DNA from: Streptosporangium becharense
Lineage (GTDB): Bacteria > Actinomycetota > Actinomycetes > Streptosporangiales > Streptosporangiaceae
Assembly: GCF_014204985.1 (NCBI RefSeq)
Contig: NZ_JACHMP010000001.1
Span: 3,472,001 to 3,536,000 of the forward strand
Length of the DNA stretch: 64,000 nucleotides
Direction: 5' to 3'
Position numbers and translations under genes: made by a program. The stretch's first letter is position 1. The number at the start of each line of letters is the position of its first letter. Positions 9,839 to 18,796 of the stretch are shown here, piece by piece. The notes under the pieces were generated by a model. The model was given only the letters and a program-made list of their open reading frames with translations. It did no database searches and was not told the origin of the DNA.

Positions 9839-10264
9839 ATGGCCATGCGCGACGAAGACCGGCTTCGGCAGGCGGGCCTGCGGGTCACCGCGGCACGACT
9901 GGCGATCATGCAGACCGTGCGGGAGGGCGACCACCTGGACGTGGACGCCGTCCACCGCGGTGTGCTCAGCCGGGTCGGGCAGGTTTCCCTGCAGGCCGTC
10001 TACGACTCTCTGCACGCACTGCACCGTGCCGGGCTGCTGCGCCGGATAGAACCCGCGGGCAGTCCCGCCCGGTACGAGGCACGGATCGGCGACAACCACC
10101 ACCACCTGGTCTGCCGCCGGTGCGGGAGGGTCACGGACGTCGACTGCGCCGTCGGCCACGCCCCCTGCCTCGACCCGGCATCCGACGCCGGATACCTGGT
10201 CGACGAGGCGGACGTCATCTTCTGGGGCGTGTGCCCCGACTGCCGTTCCGAAGACACTCGCTGA
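9839..10264 (+). CDS. Fur-family regulator of the PerR/CatR/FurA type
   Basis: 141 residues. A winged helix (residues about 5-80: LRQAGLRVTAARLAIMQTV, VSLQAVYDSLHALHRAGLLRRIE) precedes a metal-binding dimerisation domain with HHHLVCRRCGRV and a CPDC pair, so both CxxC zinc motifs are present. It lies 27 bp upstream of the catalase gene and is read in the same direction. Known catalase-linked Fur proteins in Streptomyces and mycobacteria (CatR, FurS, FurA) are redox-sensitive repressors of katA or katG; peroxide sensing here is inferred from this arrangement. An ATG at 9845 is an alternative start. There is no clear Shine-Dalgarno, so translation may be leaderless. Confidence 0.92.
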   Translation: MAMRDEDRLRQAGLRVTAARLAIMQTVREGDHLDVDAVHRGVLSRVGQVSLQAVYDSLHALHRAGLLRRIEPAGSPARYEARIGDNHHHLVCRRCGRVTDVDCAVGHAPCLDPASDAGYLVDEADVIFWGVCPDCRSEDTR

Positions 10265-10291
10265 AGAGAACCCCTCCGGAGGAACGCTTCC

Positions 10292-11746
10292 ATGAGCACC
10301 AGGCCCGTCACCACGACCGACGCGGGCATCCCCGCCCCCAGCGACGAGCACTCACAGTCGATCGGCCCCAACGGCCCCCTGCTGTTGCAGGACCACTACC
10401 TCATCCAGAAGATGGCCCACTTCAACCGGGAGCGCGTACCCGAGCGGGTGGTCCACGCCAAGGGCGGCGGCGCGCACGGCATCCTGCAGATCACCGAGGA
10501 CGTCAGCCAGTACACCAAGGCGAGCCTGTTCACCAAGGGCAAGGAGACGCCCCTCTTCCTGCGCTTCTCCTCGGTCGCCGGTGAGCTGGGCAGCCCCGAC
10601 ACGCAGCGCGACCCGCGCGGCTTCGCGCTCAAGTTCTACACCGACCACGGCAACTACGACATCGTCGGCAACAACACGCCGATCTTCTTCATCCGTGACC
10701 CGCAGAAGTTCTCCGACTTCATCCACAGCCAGAAGCGCCGCGCGGACAACAACCTGCGCGACCACAACATGCAGTGGGACTTCTGGACGCTCTCGCCGGA
10801 GACCGCCCACCAGGTCACCTTCCTGATGACCGACCGCGGCACCCCGGCCTCCTGGCGCCACATGCACGGCTTCGGCTCGCACACCTTCCTCTGGTACAAC
10901 GCGGGCGGTGAGAAGTTCTGGGTCAAGTACCACTTCAAGACCGACCAGGGCATCAAGAACTTCACCGACGCCGAGGCCGGCGCGGTCATCGCCCAGGACG
11001 CCGACTACCACATCCGCGACCTGTACGACGCGATCAAGGCCGGTGACCATCCGTCCTGGACGGTGAACGTGCAGATCATGCCGTTCGAGGACGCCGCCGA
11101 CTACCGGTTCAACCCGTTCGACCTGACCAAGGTGTGGCCGCACGCCGACTACCCCGAGATCACGATCGGCAGGTTCGTCCTCAACCGCAACCCGGAGAAC
11201 TACTTCGCCGAGGTCGAGCAGTCGGGCTTCGAACCGGCCAACCTGGTGCCGGGTATCGGGCCGTCTCCGGACAAGATGCTCCAGGGCCGCCTGTTCTCCT
11301 ACCCCGACGCCCACCGCTACCGCATCGGCGCCAACTACCAGCAGCTGCCGATCAACGCGCCGAAGGTCCCCGTCCACAGCTACAACAAGGACGGCCAGAT
11401 GCGCTTCGCCAACCCTGCCGACCCGGTCTACGCCCCCAACACCGTCGGCGGCCCCGCGGCCGACCCGGCGCTGTACGCGGGTGAGGACTACCACGTGGCC
11501 GGTGAGATCATCCGTTCCGCCTACACCCTGCACCGCGAGGACGACGATTTCGTCCAGCCCCGCGCGCTGTGGGAGAACGTCCTGTCCGACACCGACCGCG
11601 CACACCTGGTGAGCAACGTCGTCGGCCACGCCTCCGCGCCGGAGGTCACCGCCGAGATGAAGAAGCGCGTCGTGGAGTACTGGACCAACATCCACAAGGA
11701 CCTCGGCCAGGGCGTCGCCCAGGGTCTGGGCATCGCCGCCGACTAG
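10292..11746 (+). CDS. katA: Heme catalase, small-subunit (clade 3) type
   Basis: 484 residues, the usual length of small-subunit monofunctional catalases. The distal His is in RVVHAKGGGAHG (His55), the distal Asn in IVGNNTPIFF (about Asn128), and the proximal heme-ligand Tyr in the signature RLFSYPDAHR (Tyr337). The NADPH-binding-type region (TKVWPHADYPEI) is present. It decomposes hydrogen peroxide in the cytosol. CCGGAGGA lies upstream of the ATG. It is cotranscribed with the Fur-family gene, which probably senses peroxide and represses the pair. A hairpin terminator follows the stop codon. Confidence 0.97.
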   Translation: MSTRPVTTTDAGIPAPSDEHSQSIGPNGPLLLQDHYLIQKMAHFNRERVPERVVHAKGGGAHGILQITEDVSQYTKASLFTKGKETPLFLRFSSVAGELGSPDTQRDPRGFALKFYTDHGNYDIVGNNTPIFFIRDPQKFSDFIHSQKRRADNNLRDHNMQWDFWTLSPETAHQVTFLMTDRGTPASWRHMHGFGSHTFLWYNAGGEKFWVKYHFKTDQGIKNFTDAEAGAVIAQDADYHIRDLYDAIKAGDHPSWTVNVQIMPFEDAADYRFNPFDLTKVWPHADYPEITIGRFVLNRNPENYFAEVEQSGFEPANLVPGIGPSPDKMLQGRLFSYPDAHRYRIGANYQQLPINAPKVPVHSYNKDGQMRFANPADPVYAPNTVGGPAADPALYAGEDYHVAGEIIRSAYTLHREDDDFVQPRALWENVLSDTDRAHLVSNVVGHASAPEVTAEMKKRVVEYWTNIHKDLGQGVAQGLGIAAD

Positions 11747-11763
11747 TCACCCCGTTCCCCGGG

Positions 11764-11787
11764 CCCGCACCCCCACCGGGGTGCGGG
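11764..11787 (+). terminator. Terminator hairpin after catalase
   Basis: A perfect 10-bp stem, CCCGCACCCC / GGGGTGCGGG, with loop CACC, 18 bp after the catalase stop. It is followed by a pyrimidine-rich CCGGGCCTTCCC stretch. Confidence 0.75.
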
Positions 11788-11853
11788 TCCGGGCCTTCCC
11801 ATCGTCCCGGTCCACGGCCATGATGAGTTCATTCGCCGAACCCAGGAGTGCCG

Positions 11854-14019
11854 ATGAGAACAGCGCACCGGACCTGTCCCCTCTGCGAAGCCGTGTGCGG
11901 CCTCCGGCTCACCCTGGACGACACCGGACGCGTCACGTCGGTCAAGGGCGATCCGGATGACCCGTTCTCCAGGGGGTTCATCTGCCCCAAGGGGGCGAGC
12001 CTCGGCCGCCTCGACGAGGACCCCGACCGGTTACGTGCCCCGATGGTCCGCACGGGTGACGAGTGGCGCGAGGCGGGCTGGGACGAGGCGTTCCGCGCCG
12101 TCGAGGCGGGCCTGCGAGACGTGATCGACACCCACGGCCGCCGGTCGCTCGCCGTCTACCTCGGCAACCCCAACGCCCACTCCATGGCCGGCGCCCTGTA
12201 CGGCGCACCGCTGATCCGTGCTCTGGGCACCCGCAACGTCTTCTCCGCGGGCAGCGCCGACCAGATGCCCAAGCACGTCGCCTGCGGTCTGATGCTCGGC
12301 GACCCGTTGGCCGTCGCGGTGCCCGACCTCGACCGCACCGACTACCTGCTGATGCTGGGCGCCAACCCGCTGGAGTCCAACGGTTCACTCTGCACCGCCC
12401 CTGATTTCCCAGGCCGTCTCAAGGCGCTGCGCGGTCGCGGCGGCAGGCTCGTCGTCGTCGACCCGCGCCGGACCAGGACCGCCGCCCTCGCCGACGAGCA
12501 CCTGTTCGTCCGGCCCGGCACCGACGCCTACCTGCTGTTCGGCATCGTCCACGTCCTGTTCGCCGAGGACCTCACCACCGTCGGCGTCGAGGTCGAGGGC
12601 CTCGCGGAGGTCGGGCGGCTGGCCGCGGACTTCGCCCCCGGGGCGGTCGCCCCGGTGTGCGGCGTGCCCGCCGAGACGATCGAGCGGCTGGCCCGCGAGC
12701 TGGCCGCGGCGCCCACCGCGGCCGTCTACGCCCGCATCGGCACCTGCACCGCCGAGTTCGGCACCCTCACGCAGTGGCTGGTCGACGTCGTCAACGTCCT
12801 GACCGGCAACTTCGACCGCCCCGGCGGGGTCATGTTCGCCAAGACCGCCGTCGAGACCGGTCGTAGGAGCAGACCGTACGTCACGGGCCGCTGGCGCAGC
12901 CGGGTCCGCGGGCTGCCGGAGACCAACGGCGAACTGCCGGTGGCCACCCTCGCCGACGAGATCGAGACCCCGGGTGACGGCCAGGTCATGGGTCTCGTGA
13001 TGGTCGCGGGCAACCCGGTGCTGTCGGCGCCGAACGGCCCCCGGCTGGCCCGCGCCTTCGCCGGCCTGGAGTTCATGGTCTGCGTGGACCCGTACCTGAA
13101 CGAGACGACCCGGCATGCGAACGTCATCCTGCCGCCGCCCCCGGTGATGCGGTCCCCGCACTACGACCTGTTGTTGCTGTCCTTCGCCGTGCGCAACTAC
13201 GCGAGGTTCTCGCCGCCGGTGCTGCCGCCGGAGCCGGGGCGGCCGTCGGAGTCCGAGATCCTGGCGCGGCTGACGATGATCGCCTCCGGCCAGGCGGCGG
13301 ACGCCGACCCGGCTGCGCTCGACGAACTGATCATCGACCAGATGCTCCGCCGGGCCACCGGGACGCCCGGCTCGCCGGTGGCGGGCAGGGACCCGGCGGA
13401 CCTGCGCGCCGCGTTGGACGGCGGCAGCGGGGCCGAGCGGCGCCTGGACGCGATGCTCAGGCTCGGCCCGTACGGACTCTCCCTGAAGGAGCTTCTCGCC
13501 AACCCGCACGGCATCGACCTGGGCCCGCTCCAGCCCCGGCTGAAGGAGATCATCCGTACCGTGTCGGGGCGGGTGGAGCTGGCCCCGCCCCAGCTCGTGG
13601 CGGACGTGGCGCGGCTGCGCGAACGGCAGGCCGCACCCCCGGCGGAGATCGTGCTGATCGGCCGGCGCCACCTGCGCTCCAACAACAGCTGGCTGCACAA
13701 CGTGGAACCGCTGGTGGGCGGCACCAACCGGTGCACCCTGCAGATCAACCCGTACGACGTGGACCGTCTCGGGCTCGGCGGGCACGCCGTGGTGCGCTCG
13801 GCCGCGGGTGAGCTCGTCGTACCGCTCGAACCCACCGAGACGATCATGCCGGGAGTGGTCAGCCTGCCCCACGGATGGGGGCACGCCGGAACCCCGCAGC
13901 GGGTCGCGGCCGGACACGCGGGGGTCAACGCGAACACGCTGACGGACGACTCCGTGATCGACGTCCCGTCGGGGAACGCCGTCTTCAACGGGGTCCCGGT
14001 CACGCTCCACCGTGCGTGA
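11854..14019 (+). CDS. Molybdopterin-dependent oxidoreductase (DMSO reductase family)
   Basis: About 721 residues from ATG 11854, which has AGGAG 6 bp upstream. The N-terminus binds a [4Fe-4S] cluster (C-x2-C-x3-C in CPLCEAVCGL, fourth Cys in FICPKG). Then come the family landmarks: LMLGANPLESNGSL, VVVDPRRTRTA, ADEHLFVRPGTDAYLLFGI, and the C-terminal dinucleotide-binding domain (NNSWLHNVEPLVGG, LPHGWGH). It carries bis-molybdopterin guanine dinucleotide and performs a two-electron oxidation or reduction. No Tat signal, electron-transfer subunit or membrane anchor is present or adjacent, so it is probably cytosolic, as in FdhF- or nitrate-reductase-like singletons. The substrate cannot be told from sequence. 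Confidence 0.9.
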   Translation: MRTAHRTCPLCEAVCGLRLTLDDTGRVTSVKGDPDDPFSRGFICPKGASLGRLDEDPDRLRAPMVRTGDEWREAGWDEAFRAVEAGLRDVIDTHGRRSLAVYLGNPNAHSMAGALYGAPLIRALGTRNVFSAGSADQMPKHVACGLMLGDPLAVAVPDLDRTDYLLMLGANPLESNGSLCTAPDFPGRLKALRGRGGRLVVVDPRRTRTAALADEHLFVRPGTDAYLLFGIVHVLFAEDLTTVGVEVEGLAEVGRLAADFAPGAVAPVCGVPAETIERLARELAAAPTAAVYARIGTCTAEFGTLTQWLVDVVNVLTGNFDRPGGVMFAKTAVETGRRSRPYVTGRWRSRVRGLPETNGELPVATLADEIETPGDGQVMGLVMVAGNPVLSAPNGPRLARAFAGLEFMVCVDPYLNETTRHANVILPPPPVMRSPHYDLLLLSFAVRNYARFSPPVLPPEPGRPSESEILARLTMIASGQAADADPAALDELIIDQMLRRATGTPGSPVAGRDPADLRAALDGGSGAERRLDAMLRLGPYGLSLKELLANPHGIDLGPLQPRLKEIIRTVSGRVELAPPQLVADVARLRERQAAPPAEIVLIGRRHLRSNNSWLHNVEPLVGGTNRCTLQINPYDVDRLGLGGHAVVRSAAGELVVPLEPTETIMPGVVSLPHGWGHAGTPQRVAAGHAGVNANTLTDDSVIDVPSGNAVFNGVPVTLHRA

Positions 14020-14100
14020 CCGCCGCCCGGCGACGTCCGGCCGCACATGATCCCATGATCATCCAGAAAAGGGGGTGCGACGCGCACTAGGCTTGCGCGG

Positions 14101-14706
14101 GTGACCATCCCTCCAGCACAGGATCGCCTGCACGCTCAGCTCGCCTTCGCCATGGAGATCGACAAGCTCAGACGCGTCGTCCGCCGCAACACCCTCATGG
14201 ACGGGTCGCGGAGAGAGAACGACGCCGAGCACTCGTGGTACGTGGGCATGCTGGCGATGGTCCTGGCCGAGCACGCCCCCCCGGGCACCGACATCGGCAA
14301 GGTCGTCGCGATGCTGCTCGTCCACGACATCGTCGAGATCGACGCGGGCGACACCTTCATCTACGACACCCCGGCGGTCGAGGTCCAGCTGGACGTCGAG
14401 CGCAAGGCCGCCGACCGGATCTTCGGCCTGCTGCCCGACGACCAGGCCGGACGGCTGCGTGCGCTCTGGGACGAGTTCGAGGAGCGCAGGACCCCGGAGG
14501 CGAAGTTCGCCAAGGCCCTCGACCGCATCGCGCCCATCATGGCCAACCACCACAACGAGGGCGGCACCTGGTCGCTCTACAAGGTGACAGCCGAGCAGGT
14601 GCTCGAAAAGGTGAAAATCATCGAGGAAGGGTCGCCCACCCTGGGCGAGTACGCCACCGAGCTCATCGCCCTGTCCGTCAGCCGCGGACATCTGGCGCGT
14701 GCATAA
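14101..14706 (+). CDS. HD-domain hydrolase (YfbR/HDDC2-type)
   Basis: 201 residues from GTG 14101. The HD signature is clear: the first metal His in ENDAEHSWYVGMLAMVLAEH, HD in MLLVHDIVEIDAGDTF, and a later Asp in FAKALDRIAPIMANHHNEGG. Relatives hydrolyse 5'-deoxynucleoside monophosphates, so nucleotide-pool maintenance is likely, but the substrate is inferred. It stands 81 bp after the molybdopterin enzyme and 41 bp before the Rieske gene on the same strand, so it may be part of a run of read-through genes. No Shine-Dalgarno is obvious before the GTG. Confidence 0.88.
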   Translation: MTIPPAQDRLHAQLAFAMEIDKLRRVVRRNTLMDGSRRENDAEHSWYVGMLAMVLAEHAPPGTDIGKVVAMLLVHDIVEIDAGDTFIYDTPAVEVQLDVERKAADRIFGLLPDDQAGRLRALWDEFEERRTPEAKFAKALDRIAPIMANHHNEGGTWSLYKVTAEQVLEKVKIIEEGSPTLGEYATELIALSVSRGHLARA

Positions 14707-14747
14707 CCCCTTTCCCGGGTAGGTCCCTATCGGTTGGGAAGGGGGCG

Positions 14748-15662
14748 ATGGTGAAGGAAACAGTTAAAACAGGACGTAAGACTTTGCGACGTCTGATGCC
14801 TCCGGTCGACGTCACCGACCGGATCGAGCGGTCCACCGGTGCCGACAAACCGATCCGGATACTCGCCAAGGCCGTGCGCCGGCGGATCGGCCCCGGATGG
14901 CTGCGTGACCTGCTCCACGGGGTGCCTCTGGGCAAGCCGCTCCATCCACCGGTCGCCAACATCAGCCTCGGCTTACTGGCGGCGGCGACGGTGCTCGACG
15001 TGACCCGTTCCGACCCGAGGGCGGCGCGGGTGCTGATCGCCGGCGGCCTCGCCACCGCGATGCCCGCCGCCGCAGCCGGCATCACGGACTGGTCCGTGCT
15101 GCACCGGGAGCAACAGCGGATCGGCTTCGTGCACGCCCTCGCCAACCTCACCGCGCTCGGGCTCTACACCGGTTCGCTGGCACTGCGGCTGGCCGGGCGG
15201 GAACGCACCGGGCGTGCGCTGTCGTTCGCCGCGTTGAGCGCGTCGACCGTGGGCGGCTACCTCGGCGGCCATATGGCCTACCGGCAGGCGGCCGGCGCCA
15301 ACCACGCCGAGTCGGTCAGCCATCTGGTCCCGCTGGGCTGGCACGACCTGTGCGACATCGCCGACCTTCCCGAGGGGCGGCCGGTGACCCGGCGGCTGGG
15401 CTACATCGACCTGTTCGTGCTGCGGGCCGGCGGGAACGTCACGGTGCTCGCCGACCACTGCGCTCACCTGGCCGGGCCGCTCCACCAGGGGCGCCTGGTC
15501 TCCGAGGACGGCACGGCCTGCGTGGTGTGCCCGTGGCACGGGAGCACCTTCCGCCTGGCCGACGGGGCGGTCATGCACGGCCCCGCCACCGCACCCCAGC
15601 CCTCCTTCCAGACCCGGATCCGCCGCGACGGCATCCTGCAGGTCCGCCCCGCGCAGACCTGA
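14748..15662 (+). CDS. DUF2231 membrane protein with C-terminal Rieske [2Fe-2S] domain
   Basis: About 304 residues from ATG 14748, behind AAGGGGGCG. Residues about 60-190 form a DUF2231-type membrane domain: HPPVANISLGLLAAATVLDV, a helix through LIAGGLATAMPAAAAGITDW, FVHALANLTALGLYTGSLAL, and ALSFAALSASTVGGYLGGHMAY. Residues about 200-304 are a Rieske ferredoxin domain with ligands C-x-H in DHCAHLAGPL and C-x2-H in CPWHGSTF. Such fusions are common in actinobacteria and presumably pass electrons at the membrane; the partner is unknown. The upstream extension of the frame overlaps the HD gene and is not coding. A 12-bp tandem repeat begins over the stop codon. Confidence 0.9.
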   Translation: MVKETVKTGRKTLRRLMPPVDVTDRIERSTGADKPIRILAKAVRRRIGPGWLRDLLHGVPLGKPLHPPVANISLGLLAAATVLDVTRSDPRAARVLIAGGLATAMPAAAAGITDWSVLHREQQRIGFVHALANLTALGLYTGSLALRLAGRERTGRALSFAALSASTVGGYLGGHMAYRQAAGANHAESVSHLVPLGWHDLCDIADLPEGRPVTRRLGYIDLFVLRAGGNVTVLADHCAHLAGPLHQGRLVSEDGTACVVCPWHGSTFRLADGAVMHGPATAPQPSFQTRIRRDGILQVRPAQT

Positions 15663-15691
15663 CACCGGACCTGGGACCGGACCTGACGCGG
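15655..15691. repeat. 12-bp tandem repeat over a stop codon
   Basis: Three near-identical 12-mers of the form RGACCTGRSACC lie end to end from 15655. The first one contains the TGA of the Rieske gene. This is a small example of the stop-codon-anchored repeats seen elsewhere in this window. Confidence 0.6.
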
Positions 15692-15871
15692 TGTTCCGCG
15701 AGGACTCCCCGCCCGGCCCGGCGGGTCGTCCCGCTCGCGGCCCCGCCGCCGGCGGGGCCGCCCCGCCACCCGGATCGCCTGCGGTGCTGCGGTCTTCAGG
15801 CCGGGGACGAAGCGGACTCGCTCACGCAGCCGAGCGGGCATGCCGCAGCCGGGCAGGGGCCGGGGAGCGCG

Positions 15872-16099
15872 TCAGTCCGGCCCGCCGTCGGCGGGGTGCT
15901 CGACCAGGGCCAGGATCCGGCTGGACATGAACCGCGCGGTGCGTACGGCCGTGCCGCTGCGGGTCACCTCGCTCACCTCGACCACGCCGCCGCGACGGTT
16001 GGCCACCTCGACGCGGCGACCCGCGCGGGTGGCGATGACCTCGTAGGTGCGCGAGGAGTCCCCCGCGTCGATGACAACCTCTACTTTGTCACCCTTCAT
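15872..16099 (-). CDS. Small conserved-type basic protein of unknown function
   Basis: 75 residues from ATG 16099: a compact beta-rich sequence (MKGDKVEVVIDAGDSSRTYEVIATRAGRRVEVANRRGGVVEVSEVTRSGTAVRTARFMSS split over several strands) with no signal or membrane segment. Codon use is strongly GC-ending, supporting a real gene. It lies 29 bp downstream of the TauE-type gene on the same strand and is probably cotranscribed. A frame extending further upstream overlaps the exporter and is not credible. I do not recognise a named family. Confidence 0.65.
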   Translation of the reverse strand: MKGDKVEVVIDAGDSSRTYEVIATRAGRRVEVANRRGGVVEVSEVTRSGTAVRTARFMSSRILALVEHPADGGPD

Positions 16100-16128
16100 G
16101 GGTGTTTCATGCCCAAAAACCGGCAGGC

Positions 16129-16884
16129 TTAGCCGTACACCAGTTTGACGATCGCCACCACGCCCACGCAGACGATGAACGCGCGCAGCACCGGCGCGGG
16201 GAGCCGCCTGCCGACCTTCGCCCCGAGGAAACCACCGATCGCGGCGCCCAGCGCCACCATGAGCACCGCCAGCCAGTCGATCTCCGCGATCACGATGAAC
16301 AGCGCGGCGGCGGCGGCGTTGACGAGCAACGCGAGCACGTTCTTGGCCGCGTTGATCCGCTGCAGGTCGTCGTCGAGGAAGCTGCCCAGCAGCCCGATGA
16401 GCAGCACCCCCTGGGCGGCGCCGAAGTAGCCGCCGTAGACGCCGCACGCGAAGACACCGGCCCACAGCCAGGGGCCGCCGTGCGGATGGACGTGCTCCCG
16501 CCGGGCGTTCAGCCACCGGTTGAGCCTGGGCTGGATCACCACCAGCACGCAGGCCAGGGCGATCAGCACAGGCACGACGACGTCGAACGCCTCCTCGGGG
16601 AGGTAGAGCAGGAGCACCCCGCCGATCAGCGCGGCCACGACCGTGGGAACGCCCAGCCGGACCAGCCGTCGGCGCTGGCCCCGCAGCTCCGCGCGGTAGC
16701 CGAGTGCCCCGGTCAGCGACCCGGGAACCAGCCCGACGGTGTTGCAGACGTTCGCGACGACCGGCGGCAACCCCAGGGCCACCATCGTCGGGAACGTGAT
16801 CAGGGACCCCGAGCCGACCACGGCGTTGATGCCCCCGGCACCGATCCCGGCCGCGAAGATCGCGGCGGCCTCCCACGGCGTCAT
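16129..16884 (-). CDS. TauE/SafE-family membrane exporter
   Basis: 251 residues from ATG 16884. About seven to eight hydrophobic helices and the two-fold repeat of the TauE/SafE (DUF81) family are visible: AAAIFAAGIGAGGINAVVGSGSLITFPTMVALGLPPVVANVCNTVGLVPGSLTGALGYR in the first half and GVFACGVYGGYFGAAQGVLLIGLLG in the second. Members export sulfite or organosulfur anions or other small anions across the cytoplasmic membrane; the substrate here is unknown. Longer N-terminal starts give an Ala/Arg-rich leader without hydrophobic character, so I chose this ATG. The small gene at 15872 follows closely. Confidence 0.9.
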   Translation of the reverse strand: MTPWEAAAIFAAGIGAGGINAVVGSGSLITFPTMVALGLPPVVANVCNTVGLVPGSLTGALGYRAELRGQRRRLVRLGVPTVVAALIGGVLLLYLPEEAFDVVVPVLIALACVLVVIQPRLNRWLNARREHVHPHGGPWLWAGVFACGVYGGYFGAAQGVLLIGLLGSFLDDDLQRINAAKNVLALLVNAAAAALFIVIAEIDWLAVLMVALGAAIGGFLGAKVGRRLPAPVLRAFIVCVGVVAIVKLVYG

Positions 16885-17050
16885 GCGTTTCCCCTCACTC
16901 GTGCGGCTCGCCCCGGCGGCGTGCGCACGGCACGCACCGGACGCCAGGAGGAGACGGGCGGCCACCCGGTGGCGGGGTGCCCCCGGCCGGGCCGGCGAGC
17001 CCGCGAGGCGGACGCCCGCCCCCGCCGGCCGCGGGAACGGCCGGCGGACC

Positions 17051-17845
17051 TCAGAACTCGTACGCCCGGGCGTACCAGCGGCCGTCGCGTCCCCGTTCCA
17101 GCGTGAGGGGGATGCCGAACGTGTGGGAGAGGTTCTCCGCGCTCATCACGTGCTCGATCGGGCCCTGGGCCACCACCGAGCCGTGCCGCAGCAGCAGGGC
17201 GTGGGTGAACCCGGCGGGCACCTCCTCCACGTGGTGGGTGACCAGCACCATCGTCGGCGCCTTCGGATCCTGCGCGAGGGTGGCCAGGCGACGCACCAGA
17301 TCCTCGCGACCGCCCAGGTCGAGACCGGCTGCGGGCTCGTCGAGCAGCAGCAGCTCCGGGTCGGGCATCAGGGCACGGGCGATCTGGACCCGCTTGCGCT
17401 CCCCCTCCGACAGGGTGTTGAACCGGCGCCGGATCAGATGCGCGCAGCCCAGCTGGTCGATCAGCTCCACGGCGCGCGTGACGTCGTGGGAGTCGTACTC
17501 CTCCGTCCACCGCCCGAGGATCGCGTACGACGCCGTGAGGACCAGGTCGATGACCTTCTCGTCCGGCGGTACCTTCTCGGCCAGCGCGGCGCTCGCGAGG
17601 CCGATGCGGGGCCGCAGGTCGAAGACGTCACTCTGGCCGAGCCGCTCACCGAGGATCTCGACGACGCCTTCGGTGGGGAACAGCATCGCCCCGACCACCT
17701 GGAGCAGGGTCGTCTTCCCCGCGCCGTTGGGACCGATGACGACCCACCGCTCGTCCTCGTGAACGGTCCAGTCGATGTCCCGCAGCAGGACCGCCCCGTC
17801 CCTGCGGACGGCGACGTCCTGTAGCCGAAGCACCTGACCGCCCAT
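17051..17845 (-). CDS. ABC-type ATPase, stand-alone
   Basis: 264 residues with Walker A GPNGAGKTT (about 39-47), signature LSEGERKRV, Walker B LLLLDEPAAGLD and the switch His in VLVTHHVEEV. The sequence resembles the single-domain iron-siderophore/YlmA-type ATPases (ILGERLGQSDVFDLRPRIGLASAAL). No permease or binding protein gene is adjacent, so it may energise a transporter encoded elsewhere or act in a non-transport role. It is divergent from the hypothetical gene at 17911, with a 65-bp shared control region. Confidence 0.88.
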   Translation of the reverse strand: MGGQVLRLQDVAVRRDGAVLLRDIDWTVHEDERWVVIGPNGAGKTTLLQVVGAMLFPTEGVVEILGERLGQSDVFDLRPRIGLASAALAEKVPPDEKVIDLVLTASYAILGRWTEEYDSHDVTRAVELIDQLGCAHLIRRRFNTLSEGERKRVQIARALMPDPELLLLDEPAAGLDLGGREDLVRRLATLAQDPKAPTMVLVTHHVEEVPAGFTHALLLRHGSVVAQGPIEHVMSAENLSHTFGIPLTLERGRDGRWYARAYEF

Positions 17846-17910
17846 GCGTTACGCCTCCTCGTTGTCGCTGGAACAAAACCTATTGCAGGACAAGCGCATA
17901 TCGTGGATCG

Positions 17911-18630
17911 GTGCACCCTGATTCACCGATCTCGGCCACCCTGGTCTGCTGGGGCAACGCCTGGCTCACCGGACAGGTCGGCCTCGACGAGGCCGCCGAC
18001 CGCGTGGAGCGGCAGGGCGGCCCCCAACTCGTCGCCGCGGAGACCGGCGACACCCCCCTGCGTGGCTTCCTCGCCGAGCTGCGGGTCGGGGGCATGACAT
18101 CACTACGACTGGCCCTCCCCATCGCGGGCGACCCGCTCGGGCTCACCGGACCGCCCCCCTTCAACTCCGCGGCCATCGAGGCCGGGCAGGCGGCGATAGC
18201 CGTGCTCGGCGACAGATGCCTCGGCATGATCCCGGTAAAGGACCGTCGCGGGTCATCGTACGCCGGGGTGCGGTGGAGCGTGCTGGAGGCCCGGTGCACG
18301 GCACCCGACCTGCCCTCGCTGGCCGAGGCCGAACACGATCTGACCCGTGCCATGCGCGCGGCCACCGACGCGCTGCTCGGGGTCGCGGGCCCGGCCCAGG
18401 GCCACCGGCGGGTGCCGGCCATGGACGACGGCCTGGCCCCCGGCTACCCCGCCCGTGCCCATCGGGTCGCCGCCCTGGCGGCGCGTCTGGACGCGGCGCT
18501 GCGCGTCGCCGACGACCGGGGGATCACCTCGGGCCAGATCGCCGTCCGCGCTCAGGCCCTGCGTGACCTCGACCGGGCGGTGCGCCGGGCACGTGTCGCC
18601 GCCCATCACGCCATCACCGAACTCGTCTGA
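17911..18630 (+). CDS. Conserved-looking protein of unknown function
   Basis: 239 residues from GTG 17911. The protein is soluble and Ala/Arg/Leu-rich, with an N-terminal mixed region (ISATLVCWGNAWLTGQVGLDEAADRVERQGGPQLVA), a middle beta segment (SLRLALPIAGDPLGLTGPPPFNSAAIEAGQAAIAVL) and a helical C-terminus (ARAHRVAALAARLDAALRVADDRGITSGQIAVRAQALRDLDRAVRRARVAAHHAI). No catalytic motif, signal or membrane segment is seen. Codon use supports a real gene. Its stop converges on the two-component system, and the space between them is a degenerate repeat. Confidence 0.75.
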   Translation: MHPDSPISATLVCWGNAWLTGQVGLDEAADRVERQGGPQLVAAETGDTPLRGFLAELRVGGMTSLRLALPIAGDPLGLTGPPPFNSAAIEAGQAAIAVLGDRCLGMIPVKDRRGSSYAGVRWSVLEARCTAPDLPSLAEAEHDLTRAMRAATDALLGVAGPAQGHRRVPAMDDGLAPGYPARAHRVAALAARLDAALRVADDRGITSGQIAVRAQALRDLDRAVRRARVAAHHAITELV

Positions 18631-18639
18631 GGGCACCGG

Positions 18640-18796
18640 CGCCCCGTCGGCGAAGCCGGGAGGTCCGGCCCGCCGGGTGAGGCCGGGGGGTGTTCCCGCG
18701 GCCCGTCGGCGGGTCCGGACGGCGTTCCCGGCCCGTCGAATGAGGCCGGGCGTCCGGCCCCGTCGCGCGTCCCGGTCCCCTCAGGTGAGGCCGTTG
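18640..18796. repeat. Degenerate ~30-bp repeat between convergent genes
   Basis: A GTGAGGCCGGG-type motif is found at about 18650, 18677, 18740 and 18785, and CCCGTCG at 18643, 18702, 18732 and 18759, giving an irregular unit of about 30 bp. The last copy (GGTGAGGCCG) lies inside the end of the response-regulator gene, so its stop codon at 18781 sits within the array. Confidence 0.5.
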